From contig SAQL01000028.1 of the NCBI GenBank assembly GCA_004020645.1, positions 20,069-84,068 of the forward strand: a stretch of 64,000 bases of DNA, given 5' to 3'. The stretch is from Mesorhizobium sp. (lineage in GTDB: Bacteria; Pseudomonadota; Alphaproteobacteria; Rhizobiales; Rhizobiaceae). Position numbers and translations under genes: made by a program. Within the stretch, counting starts at the first letter, position 1. Every line of letters begins with the position of its first letter. This document shows positions 37,229 through 46,924 of the stretch, piece by piece. The notes under the pieces are model-generated. The model saw only the letters and a list, made by a program, of their open reading frames with translations, searched no databases and was not told the origin of the DNA.

Positions 37229-38376
37229 GCAGTCGGATCTTTCTCAACGATACGACCCTGCGTGACGGCGAGCAGGCACCCGGCGTTGCCTTTACGGTGG
37301 CGGAAAAGCTTGAGATCGCCGAGTCGCTTGCGGCAGCCGGCGTTCCGGAGATCGAGATCGGCACGCCGGTTATGGGCGCCGACGAAATCGACACAATTCG
37401 CGCTGCGGTCGCACGGGGTCTCCCGGTGCGGCTCACGGCCTGGTGCCGGATGACCTCGCAGGATTTGGATGCAGCGGTCGAGAGCGGCGTCCCCGCCGTC
37501 AATCTGTCGTTGCCTGCGTCGGACATGCAACTTGCCGCCAAGCTCGGCCTCGATCAGGCAGGAGCGCTCCGGCTCATCGAGCGTATGGTCGGGCGCGCAG
37601 TCGCCAGCGGCTTCTTCGTCGCGGTGGGCTGCGAGGATGCTTCGCGGGCCGAGCGGGATCATCTAGCCCGCGTTATTGAGACGGCGGCGCGCGCCGGCGC
37701 GAGCCGTGTCAGGCTGGCCGACACGGTCGGCGTCCTCGACCCCTTTTCGACCTTCGAACTTGTCACCCAGCTCGCAGCGCAGTCTCCCGTCGACCTTGAA
37801 TTCCATGCGCACAACGATCTCGGCCTCGCTACCGCCAACACGCTGGCTGCGATCCGCGCCGGCGCGCGCCATGCCTCGGTCACCGTCCTTGGACTCGGCG
37901 AGCGCGCGGGCAATGCCGCGCTGGAAGAGGTGGCCGCCGCGATGGCCGTGCTCCAGGGCGCAGATACCGGCATCGACCTGACCGCACTGCCCGCACTGGC
38001 AGCCGAGGTCGCGCAGGCAGCCCGCCGACCGATAGCCGCCACTAAGCCGATCGTCGGGGCTGATGTTTTTGCCCATGAATCAGGAATTCACGTCGCAGGG
38101 CTGCTGAAGGACCCGCGTACATATCAGGGGCTCGATCCAGTTCTCGTGGGCCGCTGCCGACGTATCGTCATCGGCAAGCATTCTGGCGCCACCGCGGTTG
38201 CCCATGTGCTGAGCGAAAGCGGCCGCGATCTTGACCCCGATCTGGCACCCGCGATGCTTGCCTGCGTCCGTCGCAAGGCGGCCGAGATCAAATCGAGCAT
38301 CACAGCGATTCAACTGGTCGATCTCTACGACAAAATGTGCAGCGATGCGGTCGGCAGAGATCTTGGATTTGGGTGA
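37225..38376 (+). CDS. nifV: NifV, homocitrate synthase
   Basis: A 383-residue enzyme condensing acetyl-CoA with 2-oxoglutarate to homocitrate, the organic ligand of FeMo-co. It has NDTTLRDGEQAPGVAFT at the start (metal and catalytic Arg/Asp/Glu) and the HxH metal motif in LEFHAHNDLGLATANTL, then FAHESGIHVAGLLKDPRTY. Many rhizobia lack nifV and take homocitrate from the plant, so its presence suggests some free-living capacity (inference). The ATG at 37225 overlaps the nifS stop. Confidence 0.95.
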   Translation: MSSRIFLNDTTLRDGEQAPGVAFTVAEKLEIAESLAAAGVPEIEIGTPVMGADEIDTIRAAVARGLPVRLTAWCRMTSQDLDAAVESGVPAVNLSLPASDMQLAAKLGLDQAGALRLIERMVGRAVASGFFVAVGCEDASRAERDHLARVIETAARAGASRVRLADTVGVLDPFSTFELVTQLAAQSPVDLEFHAHNDLGLATANTLAAIRAGARHASVTVLGLGERAGNAALEEVAAAMAVLQGADTGIDLTALPALAAEVAQAARRPIAATKPIVGADVFAHESGIHVAGLLKDPRTYQGLDPVLVGRCRRIVIGKHSGATAVAHVLSESGRDLDPDLAPAMLACVRRKAAEIKSSITAIQLVDLYDKMCSDAVGRDLGFG

Positions 38377-38798
38377 AGGTGGTGATGTCGGCTGTCCTCG
38401 CCATCATCTCAAATCGGAAAAGCAGCCACGCGGCGCGACGCAGAAGACGTTCGGCCGTCCCATCGGCTATGACGTCCAAACATTGCGGAGACCAAGGCGC
38501 GGGATACGGCCGTAGCCGGCCGGTGTCCTCATTGGTGCTGCCGACAAGACGGTGGTCCCAGCTCGGTCGGAGCCGACCCAGGTCGAGGCCCAATGCGGAG
38601 ATAGTCCCCCATTCCCTCTGCACCGTACTGCGGCCATGCACGCCCGTGCGCCACGCCCGGCCACCGGATGCACAGCCTTGTCGACGAAGCGATTGCCTCG
38701 CTGGCTCCGCCCCACTCGTCCATCAAGTTGCGGATTTCGCGGCTGCAGACAGAGTTTTTCGTATCTGGCCCCACAGTTTTCCGACAAGGGAGAATGCA
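38377..38798. other. Spacer between nifV and nifW
   Basis: About 420 bases. The nifW frame is open upstream through this stretch but is Arg/Pro-rich and not NifW-like. I see no gene and no -24/-12 element of correct spacing. Confidence 0.4.
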
Positions 38799-39179
38799 AT
38801 GACTTGTTCCGCTGACGGCCGTCCCATCGATGTCACCGACGTCCTCGCGCGACTGAAAGGCCTGTCGGCGGCGGAGGAGTTCTTTGCTGTCCTTGGCGTC
38901 TCATATGATCCGAAGGTGCTCAATGTCTCACGGCTCCATATCATGAAGCGCGTGGGCCAATACCTTGCCGAGGAAGATTTCTCCGGTCTGCCCGACCAGG
39001 TGATCGCCGCGCGCGTACGCGCCATGCTGGAACGCGCCTACGAGGACTTCGCGGTTTCCTCGCCGCTCACGCACCGGGTCTTTAAGGTGCTCAAAGATCA
39101 CGATCCGGACAGGCCTTGCACGCAAGGCAGCACCTTTGTTCCTTTCGATTCAGTCCTGAAGCGGTTCGGCAGGGAATAA
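38799..39179 (+). CDS. nifW: NifW, nitrogenase stabilising/protective protein
   Basis: A 126-residue protein: VTDVLARLKGLSAAEEFFAV, then LNVSRLHIMKRVGQYL and SSPLTHRVFKVLKDHDPDR, the NifW signature. NifW protects or helps mature the MoFe protein under oxygen. The ATG at 38799 is preceded by AAGGGAG and gives the usual length; the frame is open 154 codons upstream, but that part is not NifW. Probably transcribed from the iscN-nifSV promoter, since none is visible just upstream. Confidence 0.93.
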   Translation: MTCSADGRPIDVTDVLARLKGLSAAEEFFAVLGVSYDPKVLNVSRLHIMKRVGQYLAEEDFSGLPDQVIAARVRAMLERAYEDFAVSSPLTHRVFKVLKDHDPDRPCTQGSTFVPFDSVLKRFGRE

Positions 39180-39204
39180 GCGCGACATAGTTGCGACGAG
39201 ACAA

Positions 39205-39220
39205 TGTCAAGAAGCCGACA
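39205..39220 (+). promoter_or_regulatory. NifA upstream activator sequence of fixA
   Basis: A perfect TGT-N10-ACA site about 70 bases upstream of the fixA -24 element, just after nifW. Confidence 0.8.
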
Positions 39221-39290
39221 ATTCGGGCATCGCAACCACGCCTCCCAAAATGACCAGCCGAATTTCCATGGAATTCGAGCTTCAAAACAC

Positions 39291-39306
39291 TGGCACGAAT
39301 GATGCA
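39291..39306 (+). promoter_or_regulatory. RpoN (-24/-12) promoter of fixABCX
   Basis: TGGCACGAATGATGCA: perfect -24 half, GC at the right spacing. It lies 54 bases before the fixA ATG. Confidence 0.85.
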
Positions 39307-39359
39307 GCCAAGAACTCGCACCGCCATTCCGCATCGGATAACAGCGTAGAGAAACGCCA

Positions 39360-40208
39360 ATGCACATCGTCGTCAGCATCAAGCAGGTGCCGGACTCGGC
39401 TCAGATCCGGGTCCATCCGGTGACGAACACCATCATGCGCCAGGGTGTGCCGACCATCATCAACCCTTATGACCTATTCGCTCTCGAAGAAGCACTTAGG
39501 CTACGCGACGCTTATGGTGGGGAGGTCACAGTGCTCACTATGGGTCCACCCATGGCGGAGGACTCCCTGCGCAAGGCGCTCGGCTACGGCGCTGATCGCG
39601 CGGTGCTTTTGACCGACCGCTATTTTGCCGGTTCCGACACACTGGCGACCTCCTTTGCTCTTTCCCACGCAATCGCGAAGATTGGCGAGACGTTCGGCCC
39701 GCCGGACGTGGTCTTCACGGGCAAACAGACGATCGACGGCGACACCGCCCAAGTCGGGCCCGGCATAGCCAAGCGTCTCGATCTTGTGCAACTCACCTAC
39801 GTCGCGAAAATTGCCTCCATTGATCTTGCTGCGCGCGAGATCACGGTCGAGCGCCGTTGCGAGGGCGGCACCCAGAAGCTGAAGAGCAGCCTGCCCTGCC
39901 TCATCACCATGCTGGAAGGCACAAACGAGATGCGTCGGGGCTCGATCGAAGACGCATTGTGCGCCGCGCGCAGCCGGATTGTGAAATGGAGTGCGGCCGA
40001 GGCCGGCATTGAGGACCTCACCAAGTGCGGCTTGCGTGGCTCGCCGACGGTCGTCAAACGCGTTTTCGCCCCTACCGCGCGGTCGGAAAAGGCGGCGCAA
40101 ATTGACACGGCCGAGAAGACGCTGCGCGATCTCGCCGACGAACTGATTGTTGCAATTTTCACCCGCCAACCGGCACTGGAACCGGAACTCGCCTTCGACG
40201 GCGCCTGA
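39360..40208 (+). CDS. fixA: FixA, electron-transfer flavoprotein beta subunit
   Basis: A 282-residue ETF-beta homologue. It starts MHIVVSIKQVPDSAQIRVHP and shows INPYDLFALEEALRLRD and FTGKQTIDGDTAQVGPGIAK, the AMP/FAD region. With FixB it forms the bifurcating flavoprotein that, together with FixCX, sends electrons from NADH to ferredoxin/nitrogenase and quinone. First gene of fixABCX, with its own NifA/RpoN promoter. Confidence 0.97.
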   Translation: MHIVVSIKQVPDSAQIRVHPVTNTIMRQGVPTIINPYDLFALEEALRLRDAYGGEVTVLTMGPPMAEDSLRKALGYGADRAVLLTDRYFAGSDTLATSFALSHAIAKIGETFGPPDVVFTGKQTIDGDTAQVGPGIAKRLDLVQLTYVAKIASIDLAAREITVERRCEGGTQKLKSSLPCLITMLEGTNEMRRGSIEDALCAARSRIVKWSAAEAGIEDLTKCGLRGSPTVVKRVFAPTARSEKAAQIDTAEKTLRDLADELIVAIFTRQPALEPELAFDGA

Positions 40209-40226
40209 CGGCAAGGAGCAGACCAT

Positions 40227-41336
40227 ATGTCGAGCGCGAACCCAGACACTCCCCGCCCGCCCGCCGGCCGTGCCGGGATGAAGAAGGAGCTGCCCGAGCG
40301 TTTCAGGGCCTACCGGCACGTTTGGGTTTTCATCGAGCTCGAACGCGGCCAGGTCCACCCCGTATCCTTCGAATTGCTCGGTGAGGGCCGCAAGCTAGCA
40401 GATAAACTTGGTGTCCAGCTCGCGGGCGTTGTGCTCGGACCGCCGGAAGAAGCCACCCAGAACGCAGTCGCCGAAGCCTTCGCCTATGGCGCCGACCTTG
40501 TCTACTTCGTCGAGGCGCCGCTGCTCGCCGACTATCGGAATGAGCCTTTCACCAAGGCGATGACCGATCTGGTTGACACTTACAAACCCGAGATCCTGCT
40601 TCTCGGTGCGACCACGCTCGGCAGGGATCTCGCCGGGTCAGTCGCGACGACCTTGCTGACAGGACTCACTGCCGACTGCACCGAACTGGACGTTGATGCC
40701 GATGGTTCGCTCGCAGCGACCCGTCCGACTTTTGGGGGATCCCTGCTATGCACGATCTACACGCTCAACTACAGGCCACAGATGGCGACGGTGCGACCGA
40801 GAGTCATGCCCATGCCGCACCGGGCGGACAGAGGGATCGGGCGTGTCGTCACGCACAAGTTGTCGCTGGCCGAGGATGAAATCGTCACCAAAGTCCTTGG
40901 CTTCCTGCCGGATAGCCAGTCGGGCACGGCCAATCTCGCCTATGCCGATGTGGTCGTTGCGGGAGGGCTCGGTCTCGGCGGGGCGGAGAACCTGCAGCTT
41001 GTGAAGAGTCTCGCGCGAGCGATCGGCGCCGAATTTGGCTGTTCGCGGCCGCTGGTCCAAAAGGGCTGGATGCCGGCCGATCGGCAGATCGGCCAGACTG
41101 GCAAGACAATCCGGCCGAAGCTTTACATAGCCGCTGGTATTTCCGGCGCGATCCAGCACCGCGTCGGAGTTGAGGCAGCCGATCTCATCGTGGCCATCAA
41201 CACCGACCCGAACGCTCCGATTTTCGATTTCGCTCACCTCGGGATCGTAACTGATGCGGTCCGCTTCCTGCCCGCGCTGACCGAGGCCTTCACCCGGCGG
41301 CTGTCACCGCACAGTCGCGACAAGCTTGCGAGCTAA
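40227..41336 (+). CDS. fixB: FixB, electron-transfer flavoprotein alpha subunit
   Basis: A 369-residue ETF-alpha homologue. The N-terminal domain (HVWVFIELERGQVHPVSFEL) is followed by the C-terminal FAD domain with VVAGGLGLGGAENLQL, GQTGKTIRPKLYIAAGISG and IQHRVGVEAADLIVAINTDP. It binds the FAD that serves bifurcation in FixABCX. It starts 19 bases after fixA. Confidence 0.97.
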   Translation: MSSANPDTPRPPAGRAGMKKELPERFRAYRHVWVFIELERGQVHPVSFELLGEGRKLADKLGVQLAGVVLGPPEEATQNAVAEAFAYGADLVYFVEAPLLADYRNEPFTKAMTDLVDTYKPEILLLGATTLGRDLAGSVATTLLTGLTADCTELDVDADGSLAATRPTFGGSLLCTIYTLNYRPQMATVRPRVMPMPHRADRGIGRVVTHKLSLAEDEIVTKVLGFLPDSQSGTANLAYADVVVAGGLGLGGAENLQLVKSLARAIGAEFGCSRPLVQKGWMPADRQIGQTGKTIRPKLYIAAGISGAIQHRVGVEAADLIVAINTDPNAPIFDFAHLGIVTDAVRFLPALTEAFTRRLSPHSRDKLAS

Positions 41337-41341
41337 GGGAG

Positions 41342-42655
41342 ATGGAGATGATCAACGAAGAGTTTGACGCCATTGTCATCGGGGCCGGCATGTCCGGGAA
41401 CGCAGCTGCTTACACCATGGCAAGCGACGGCTTGAAGGTACTCCAGTTGGAGCGAGGTGAATATCCGGGCTCCAAGAATGTCCAAGGCGCCATCATGTAC
41501 GCGAACATGTTGGAGAAGATCGTCCCGGACTTCCGGGATGATGCACCGCTCGAGCGGCATCTGGTCGAACAACGCCTATGGGTGATGGACGAGACCTCCC
41601 ACACCGGGATTCACTATCGGTCGGAGGATTTCAATGAAGTGAAGCCCAATCGCTATACGATCATCCGTGCCCAGTTCGATAAATGGTTTTCGCGCAAGGT
41701 GCGCGAGGCCGGCGCGACGGTTCTGTGCGAGACGACCGTGACGGAACTCGTCCGTGATGGCAATGGCAAGGTAATCGGGGTCCGGACAGATCGGGCCGGC
41801 GGAGCGATCTACGCGGACGTCGTGGTTCTTGCAGAAGGTGTCTGCGGGCTGCTTGGCACGCGAGGCGGCCTGCGAAAGATGCTGAAGCCGGAAGCCGTGG
41901 CGCTGGCCGTCAAGGAAATGCATTTCCTGCCCGAAGAGATCATTGAGCAGCGGTTCGGCGTCAAAGGGAGTGAAGGCTGCGTGATCGAGGCAGTCGGCAC
42001 GATATCCCACGGAATGGCCGGGCTCGGGTTCCTCTACACCAACAAGGAATCGATCTCACTGGGGATCGGCTGCCTCGTTTCGGATTTCACCGCGAAGATG
42101 GAGAGCCCTTACACCCTCCTGGACGCGCTAAAACACCATCCTTCGATCCGGCCGCTGATCGCCGGTTCGGAGGTGAAAGAATACGCGGCGCATCTCATTC
42201 CTGAAGGTGGCTACAAGGCAATTCCGCAGCTCTTTGGCGACGGTTGGGTCGTTGTTGGCGATGCTGCGCAATTGAACAACGCCATTCACCGCGAGGGTTC
42301 GAACCTCGCCATGACCTCCGGTCGGATTGCGGCTGAGGCTATCATCCAGGTCAAGAGACGCAACGATCCTATGACCAAACGGAACCTCGCCCTATACAAA
42401 ACGATGCTGGATGAATCCTTCGTGGTGAAGGACCTGCGGAAATACAAAGACATGCCATCCCTACTCCATAATAACGCCGGCAATTTCTTCACGACTTACC
42501 CGAAGTTGATGTCGCAAGCCGCGCAGAACTTCATGCGTGTCGACGGCACGCCGAAGATCGATAAGGAAAAGGCGACCACGGCAGCCTTCATCAAGGCGCG
42601 ATCGCGGTTGGGGCTGGTCAGCGACGCGATCCGCCTGGCATTGGCGTGGCGGTGA
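41342..42655 (+). CDS. fixC: FixC, ETF-quinone oxidoreductase-like flavoprotein
   Basis: A 437-residue membrane-associated flavoprotein. The FAD Rossmann motif is at the start (VIGAGMSGNAAAYTMA), GWVVVGDAAQLNNAIHREGS is the second FAD contact, and the GG-type loop LERGEYPGSKN is present. It passes electrons from FixAB to quinone. The ATG at 41342 and a second at 41348 are both possible starts. Between fixB (6-base gap) and fixX (13-base gap). Confidence 0.97.
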   Translation: MEMINEEFDAIVIGAGMSGNAAAYTMASDGLKVLQLERGEYPGSKNVQGAIMYANMLEKIVPDFRDDAPLERHLVEQRLWVMDETSHTGIHYRSEDFNEVKPNRYTIIRAQFDKWFSRKVREAGATVLCETTVTELVRDGNGKVIGVRTDRAGGAIYADVVVLAEGVCGLLGTRGGLRKMLKPEAVALAVKEMHFLPEEIIEQRFGVKGSEGCVIEAVGTISHGMAGLGFLYTNKESISLGIGCLVSDFTAKMESPYTLLDALKHHPSIRPLIAGSEVKEYAAHLIPEGGYKAIPQLFGDGWVVVGDAAQLNNAIHREGSNLAMTSGRIAAEAIIQVKRRNDPMTKRNLALYKTMLDESFVVKDLRKYKDMPSLLHNNAGNFFTTYPKLMSQAAQNFMRVDGTPKIDKEKATTAAFIKARSRLGLVSDAIRLALAWR

Positions 42656-42667
42656 GGCACTGACGAC

Positions 42668-42967
42668 ATGACAAATCCAGTGACGAAATTTCGGGTCGAG
42701 GACAAGCTTTACCAGAACCGCTATCTGGTGGACTCCGGCCGTCCGCATATAAAGGTGCGACCGCACGAGCAACCAAGCGCGAATCTGCTCGCGCTGACCC
42801 GTGTCTGTCCAGCGAAATGCTACGAGTTGAACGACAAAGGTCAGGTTGAAATCACCGCTGATGGCTGCATGGAGTGCGGCACCTGCCGGATCTTGTGCGA
42901 GACCAGCGGTGAGATCGAATGGAACTATCCGCGCGGTGGCTTCGGTGTACTCTTCAAGTTCGGATGA
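42668..42967 (+). CDS. fixX: FixX, ferredoxin-like protein
   Basis: A 99-residue ferredoxin-like partner of FixC. Cys ligands are in RVCPAKCYELNDKGQ and DGCMECGTCRILCE. It corresponds to the Fe-S domain of ETF-ubiquinone oxidoreductase. Last gene of fixABCX; nifA follows after 171 bases. Confidence 0.96.
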   Translation: MTNPVTKFRVEDKLYQNRYLVDSGRPHIKVRPHEQPSANLLALTRVCPAKCYELNDKGQVEITADGCMECGTCRILCETSGEIEWNYPRGGFGVLFKFG

Positions 42968-43138
42968 TCGGCGTCCGCACCGTTTGATGGGTACGCACCT
43001 GTGCACTCCTGAAGTTACGACCAAGCGCCGACGCTTCCTGGCACCATCTCGCAAAAGGGGGAGCGGGTGAACACTGTGCTTGAAATGCAAAAGGCGCTTG
43101 GGAGGAGCATTCGGGACCACAACTCCTGAGGTGTTTCC

Positions 43139-44908
43139 ATGGCTGACATACCGCCGGATCGCGTTAACGAAGTAGGACCTCGAGACACCCGCCGCGAACC
43201 GGGCAGCGATGCGCTGTCCCATGCAGATCTCCGGGTCAGGGGAATCTACGAGATATCGAAAGCCCTGACCGCTCCGGCGCGGCTGGAGATTACGCTTGCC
43301 AATGTCGCGAATATACTCCCATCGTTTGTGCAAATGCGTCACGGAGCAATCGTTGTACTGGACGCTGAAGGTGATCCGGAGATTGCCGCGAGTGCTGGCG
43401 ACGCCGATACCGCCCGATCAGGCACACACCCCATCGTACCACGGGCCGTGATAGAGCACATCGTCGCTACGGGGACGAAGCTCATGATACCGGACGTCAG
43501 CACGTCCGAGCTATTTCAGGCTGACCCTGAAACATATCACAGCGGCAATTCCCTCCCAATTGCCTTTATTGGCATCCCGGTGAAGGCTGAGCATAAGATC
43601 CTTGGAGTGTTGTCGCTCGACCGCGCAAGGGACAGCCCCACCGGCTCCCTCTACGATGAGGACATAGTGTTCCTGACGATGGTCGCCGACCTCGTCGGCC
43701 GAACTGTTCGCCTCCATCGCGCCCTGACTACGGATCGTGAGCGGCGCGTCGATTCGCAATGGACACTGGAGAATTCGTCCGATGAGGACAGGACCGACTC
43801 CATCCCGCATCCGCCTGTCAAAATGGAGGGGATCATCGGGGAAAGTCCCGCACTCAAGCAGGTGCTCGAAACCGTATCCATAATTGCAAGGACGAATTCT
43901 ACCGTGCTTCTGCGGGGCGAAAGCGGCACGGGCAAGGAATTTTTTGCGCAGGCGATCCATAAGCTCTCACGTCGGAGGAAGAAGCCTTTCGTCAAATTGA
44001 ACTGCGCCGCACTGTCTGAAAGCGTTCTGGAGTCGGAGCTGTTCGGGCATGAAAAAGGTGCCTTCACAGGGGCCATCTCGCAGCGCGCCGGCCGTTTTGA
44101 ATTGGCAAATGGCGGAACGCTGCTACTGGACGAGGTCGGCGAGATTTCGCCTGCCCTTCAAGCCAAGCTGTTGCGCGTCTTGCAGGAAGGCGAACTAGAG
44201 CGTGTCGGCGGCACCAAGACGCTACAGGTGGATGTCCGCCTCATATGCGCCACCAACAGGGACCTTGAGACGGCTGTTGTAAACGGGAGTTTCAGGGCCG
44301 ACCTTTATTTTCGCATCAATGTGATGCCAATCATCCTGCCTCCGCTTCGAGAGCGACCCGGGGATATTCCGCGCCTTGCGAACGCGTTCCTAGACCGATT
44401 TAACAAGGACAACCATCGCGAACTCGCCTTCGCGCCGTCGGCGCTGGAGCTGATCTCGCAATGCTATTTCCCCGGCAACGTCCGCGAGTTGGAGAACTGT
44501 GTGCAAAGGACGGCGACGCTAGCGCGTTCAAGGACAATCGCTCCGTCGGATTTTGCCTGCTACAATAACCAATGCCTGTCTTGGCTCCTCTGGAAAAGAG
44601 CTGATCGTTCGCACGGCGGCAATACCGGCGACGAGCGGGCTCGACGCAACATTACGCCCGTTGGATCGCGGATGCCGGCCGGGCGCTTCCGCGACCCACA
44701 GGACAGCGTATTGCCTCATACGGCCGACGCTCCAAACGATCCCGCTTTTCCTGCAATAGGCCCGCGCCTGACGGAACGCGACCGGCTGCTCGAAGCGATG
44801 GAGAAGGTCGGTTGGGTTCAGGCCAAGGCCGCTCGTATCCTCGGCGTCACGCCGCGGCAGGTCGGATACGCTCTGCGCCGACACAATATCGAGGTGAAGA
44901 AATTCTAG
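43139..44908 (+). CDS. nifA: NifA, sigma-54-dependent nif activator
   Basis: A 589-residue enhancer-binding protein. Residues 25-195 form a GAF domain. The AAA+ domain has Walker A GESGTGKE, the sigma-54 contact loop HEKGAFTGAISQRAGRFELA and Walker B GGTLLLDEVGEI. The interdomain linker holds Cys (ELENCVQRTATLARSR, then FACYNNQC with a C-x4-C pair), the oxygen- and metal-sensing set of rhizobial NifA. The C-terminal HTH is AKAARILGVTPRQVGYALRR. It would act at the TGT-N10-ACA sites seen in this window. No perfect -24/-12 promoter is seen directly upstream. Confidence 0.97.
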   Translation: MADIPPDRVNEVGPRDTRREPGSDALSHADLRVRGIYEISKALTAPARLEITLANVANILPSFVQMRHGAIVVLDAEGDPEIAASAGDADTARSGTHPIVPRAVIEHIVATGTKLMIPDVSTSELFQADPETYHSGNSLPIAFIGIPVKAEHKILGVLSLDRARDSPTGSLYDEDIVFLTMVADLVGRTVRLHRALTTDRERRVDSQWTLENSSDEDRTDSIPHPPVKMEGIIGESPALKQVLETVSIIARTNSTVLLRGESGTGKEFFAQAIHKLSRRRKKPFVKLNCAALSESVLESELFGHEKGAFTGAISQRAGRFELANGGTLLLDEVGEISPALQAKLLRVLQEGELERVGGTKTLQVDVRLICATNRDLETAVVNGSFRADLYFRINVMPIILPPLRERPGDIPRLANAFLDRFNKDNHRELAFAPSALELISQCYFPGNVRELENCVQRTATLARSRTIAPSDFACYNNQCLSWLLWKRADRSHGGNTGDERARRNITPVGSRMPAGRFRDPQDSVLPHTADAPNDPAFPAIGPRLTERDRLLEAMEKVGWVQAKAARILGVTPRQVGYALRRHNIEVKKF

Positions 44909-45271
44909 CGTGCTCGTGACCTGAGAACAGGACTATGCGCCAGGTTCGCGAGAACCTGTCGGAGCCCGAGCCAAATCTACGCGAGCGTGCGACGATCGTC
45001 ACGCCTTTCATCGCGGTGACGCCACCGGGGCCCTTTCCAGCGTCTTGACAAGCGTAGGGGGGCGCACTGACTAATCCTTATCCGAACCATGCCGACGCGA
45101 GTATCGCGCGATAACTTCACCACGGGCGAGTTTGCCGTCGCCGAGACCGACATCTTCGTCGCAGACCGGTCGAGCACGTTGTGCCGAGGCGATCACGGGT
45201 GAAAGGGTCGACTTTCTCTCTCGGAATCATGTCCGCCGGAGTCGTCTTCCTCACGTTGTGTGCGTAGCCAC
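44909..45271. other. Spacer between nifA and the nifB control region
   Basis: About 360 bases with only short frames. Nothing recognised. Confidence 0.4.
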
Positions 45272-45287
45272 TGTCGGAGGTCCGACA
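45272..45287 (+). promoter_or_regulatory. NifA upstream activator sequence of nifB
   Basis: A perfect TGT-N10-ACA site about 70 bases upstream of the nifB -24 element. Confidence 0.8.
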
Positions 45288-45359
45288 AAGTCATGTCGGG
45301 GCAACCCCACGATATCAGACGCGAAAGCCAATTCGTGATCTAGCGCCACCTTTTGAGTT

Positions 45360-45375
45360 TGGCATTGCGCTTGCG
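45360..45375 (+). promoter_or_regulatory. RpoN (-24/-12) promoter of nifB
   Basis: TGGCATTGCGCTTGCG: GG and GC with exact 10-base spacing. It lies 39 bases before the nifB ATG at 45414. Confidence 0.85.
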
Positions 45376-45413
45376 CTTTGAACGGCGACGTTAACCCGCA
45401 ACGGAGCCGTTCA

Positions 45414-46892
45414 ATGTCCGCACCGGTAATTTCGGTTGAGAGCCTGACCGGCAGGTTCTCCGACCAGCTGCTGGCGAGCGCGGATTCGGGTGGCTGCGCA
45501 TCTTCCTCCTGCGGCTCGTCGACAAGGCCCAGCGATGTTGATCCGGCTGTCTGGGACAAAATCAAGGATCACCCGTGCTTTTCAGAAGAGGCGCATCACT
45601 ATTTCGCGCGCATGCACGTCGCGGTCGCACCGGCCTGCAATGTCCAGTGCAACTACTGCAATCGCAAATATGACTGCGCCAACGAAAGCCGGCCCGGGGT
45701 AGTGTCGGAAAAGCTGACGCCCGACCAGGCGGTACGCAAGGTGATCGCGGTCGCCAACGAAGTACCGCAGCTTTCCGTGCTTGGCATCGCCGGACCGGGC
45801 GATGCCTGTTACGACTGGGAGAAGACGAAGGCAACGTTCGAACGCGTCGCCAGGCAAATCCCCGACATAAAGCTGTGCGTCTCTACCAACGGGCTCGCGC
45901 TGCCAGACCACGTCGACGAGCTTGCCGAAATGAATGTCGATCACGTGACGATCACCATCAACATGGTCGATCCGGAAGTCGGCGCAAAGATCTATCCCTG
46001 GATCTTTCACGACCATCGCCGCTACGTCGGCTCACAAGCCGCCAGGATTTTGCACGAGCGGCAGATGCTGGGATTAGAGATGCTGAGCGCGCGCGGCATC
46101 CTCACAAAAATCAATTCGGTGATGATCCCTGGCGTGAACGATCAGCACCTGATTGAGGTGAACAAGTGGGTCAAGCAACGAGGCGCGTTCCTGCACAACG
46201 TCATGCCTCTGATCTCGGACCCGGCGCACGGCACGCACTACGGACTGACCGGGCAGCGCGGCCCAAATGCAATGGAGATGAAGGCTCTTCAGGATCGTCT
46301 TGAAGGCGGCGCCAAGTTGATGCGCCACTGCCGGCAGTGCCGGGCAGATGCCGTCGGCCTGCTGGGCGAGGATCGTGGCCAGGAATTCACACTCGATCAG
46401 ATTCCCAGGGAGCTCACATACGATGCCAGCAAGCGCGAAACCTATCGGGAGCTGGTCGCGGACGAGCGTCGCGATCACCTGGCGGCCAGGAGCGAAGCGA
46501 TCGGAATGGTCAAGACAGCGAGCTCCGGCAAGTCCCTCCTCGTCGCGGTGGCGACTAAGGGCGGCGGCCGCGTCAACGAACACTTCGGCCATGCCAAAGA
46601 ATTCCAAGTGTATGAAGCCTCGCCGACAGGGATCAACTTTGTCGGGCACCGCAAGGTTGAGCAGTATTGCCTTGGCGGTTGGGGCGAGAATGCCACTCTC
46701 GACGGCGTCATCGCTGCGCTGGAAGGCATAGACTTCGTGCTTTGCGCCAAGATTGGAAATTGCCCCAAGGATCAGCTCGCGGACGCCGGTATCCGAGCGA
46801 CCGACGCTTACGGTCATGACTACATTGAGACGGCAATCGGCGCCATTTACGCCGCCGAGTCTGGCGGCCCGGCACTCACGGCGACCGCCTGA
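45414..46892 (+). CDS. nifB: NifB, FeMo-co precursor synthase (radical SAM)
   Basis: A 492-residue protein. The radical SAM cluster is in APACNVQCNYCNRKYDCANE (C-x3-C-x2-C). The SAM contact LGIAGPGDACYDWEKTK and the Cys pair in MRHCRQCRADAVGLLGED follow. From about residue 365 a NifX-like domain is fused (LLVAVATKGGGRVNEHFGHA). It makes NifB-co, the 8Fe-9S-C core. The ATG at 45414 has GGAG upstream; the frame opens 12 codons earlier inside the promoter. First gene of nifB-fdxN-nifZ-nifT-sir2. Confidence 0.97.
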   Translation: MSAPVISVESLTGRFSDQLLASADSGGCASSSCGSSTRPSDVDPAVWDKIKDHPCFSEEAHHYFARMHVAVAPACNVQCNYCNRKYDCANESRPGVVSEKLTPDQAVRKVIAVANEVPQLSVLGIAGPGDACYDWEKTKATFERVARQIPDIKLCVSTNGLALPDHVDELAEMNVDHVTITINMVDPEVGAKIYPWIFHDHRRYVGSQAARILHERQMLGLEMLSARGILTKINSVMIPGVNDQHLIEVNKWVKQRGAFLHNVMPLISDPAHGTHYGLTGQRGPNAMEMKALQDRLEGGAKLMRHCRQCRADAVGLLGEDRGQEFTLDQIPRELTYDASKRETYRELVADERRDHLAARSEAIGMVKTASSGKSLLVAVATKGGGRVNEHFGHAKEFQVYEASPTGINFVGHRKVEQYCLGGWGENATLDGVIAALEGIDFVLCAKIGNCPKDQLADAGIRATDAYGHDYIETAIGAIYAAESGGPALTATA

Positions 46893-46924
46893 GCCGTCTC
46901 ATTCCACTCGAACCAGGAGTCAAA

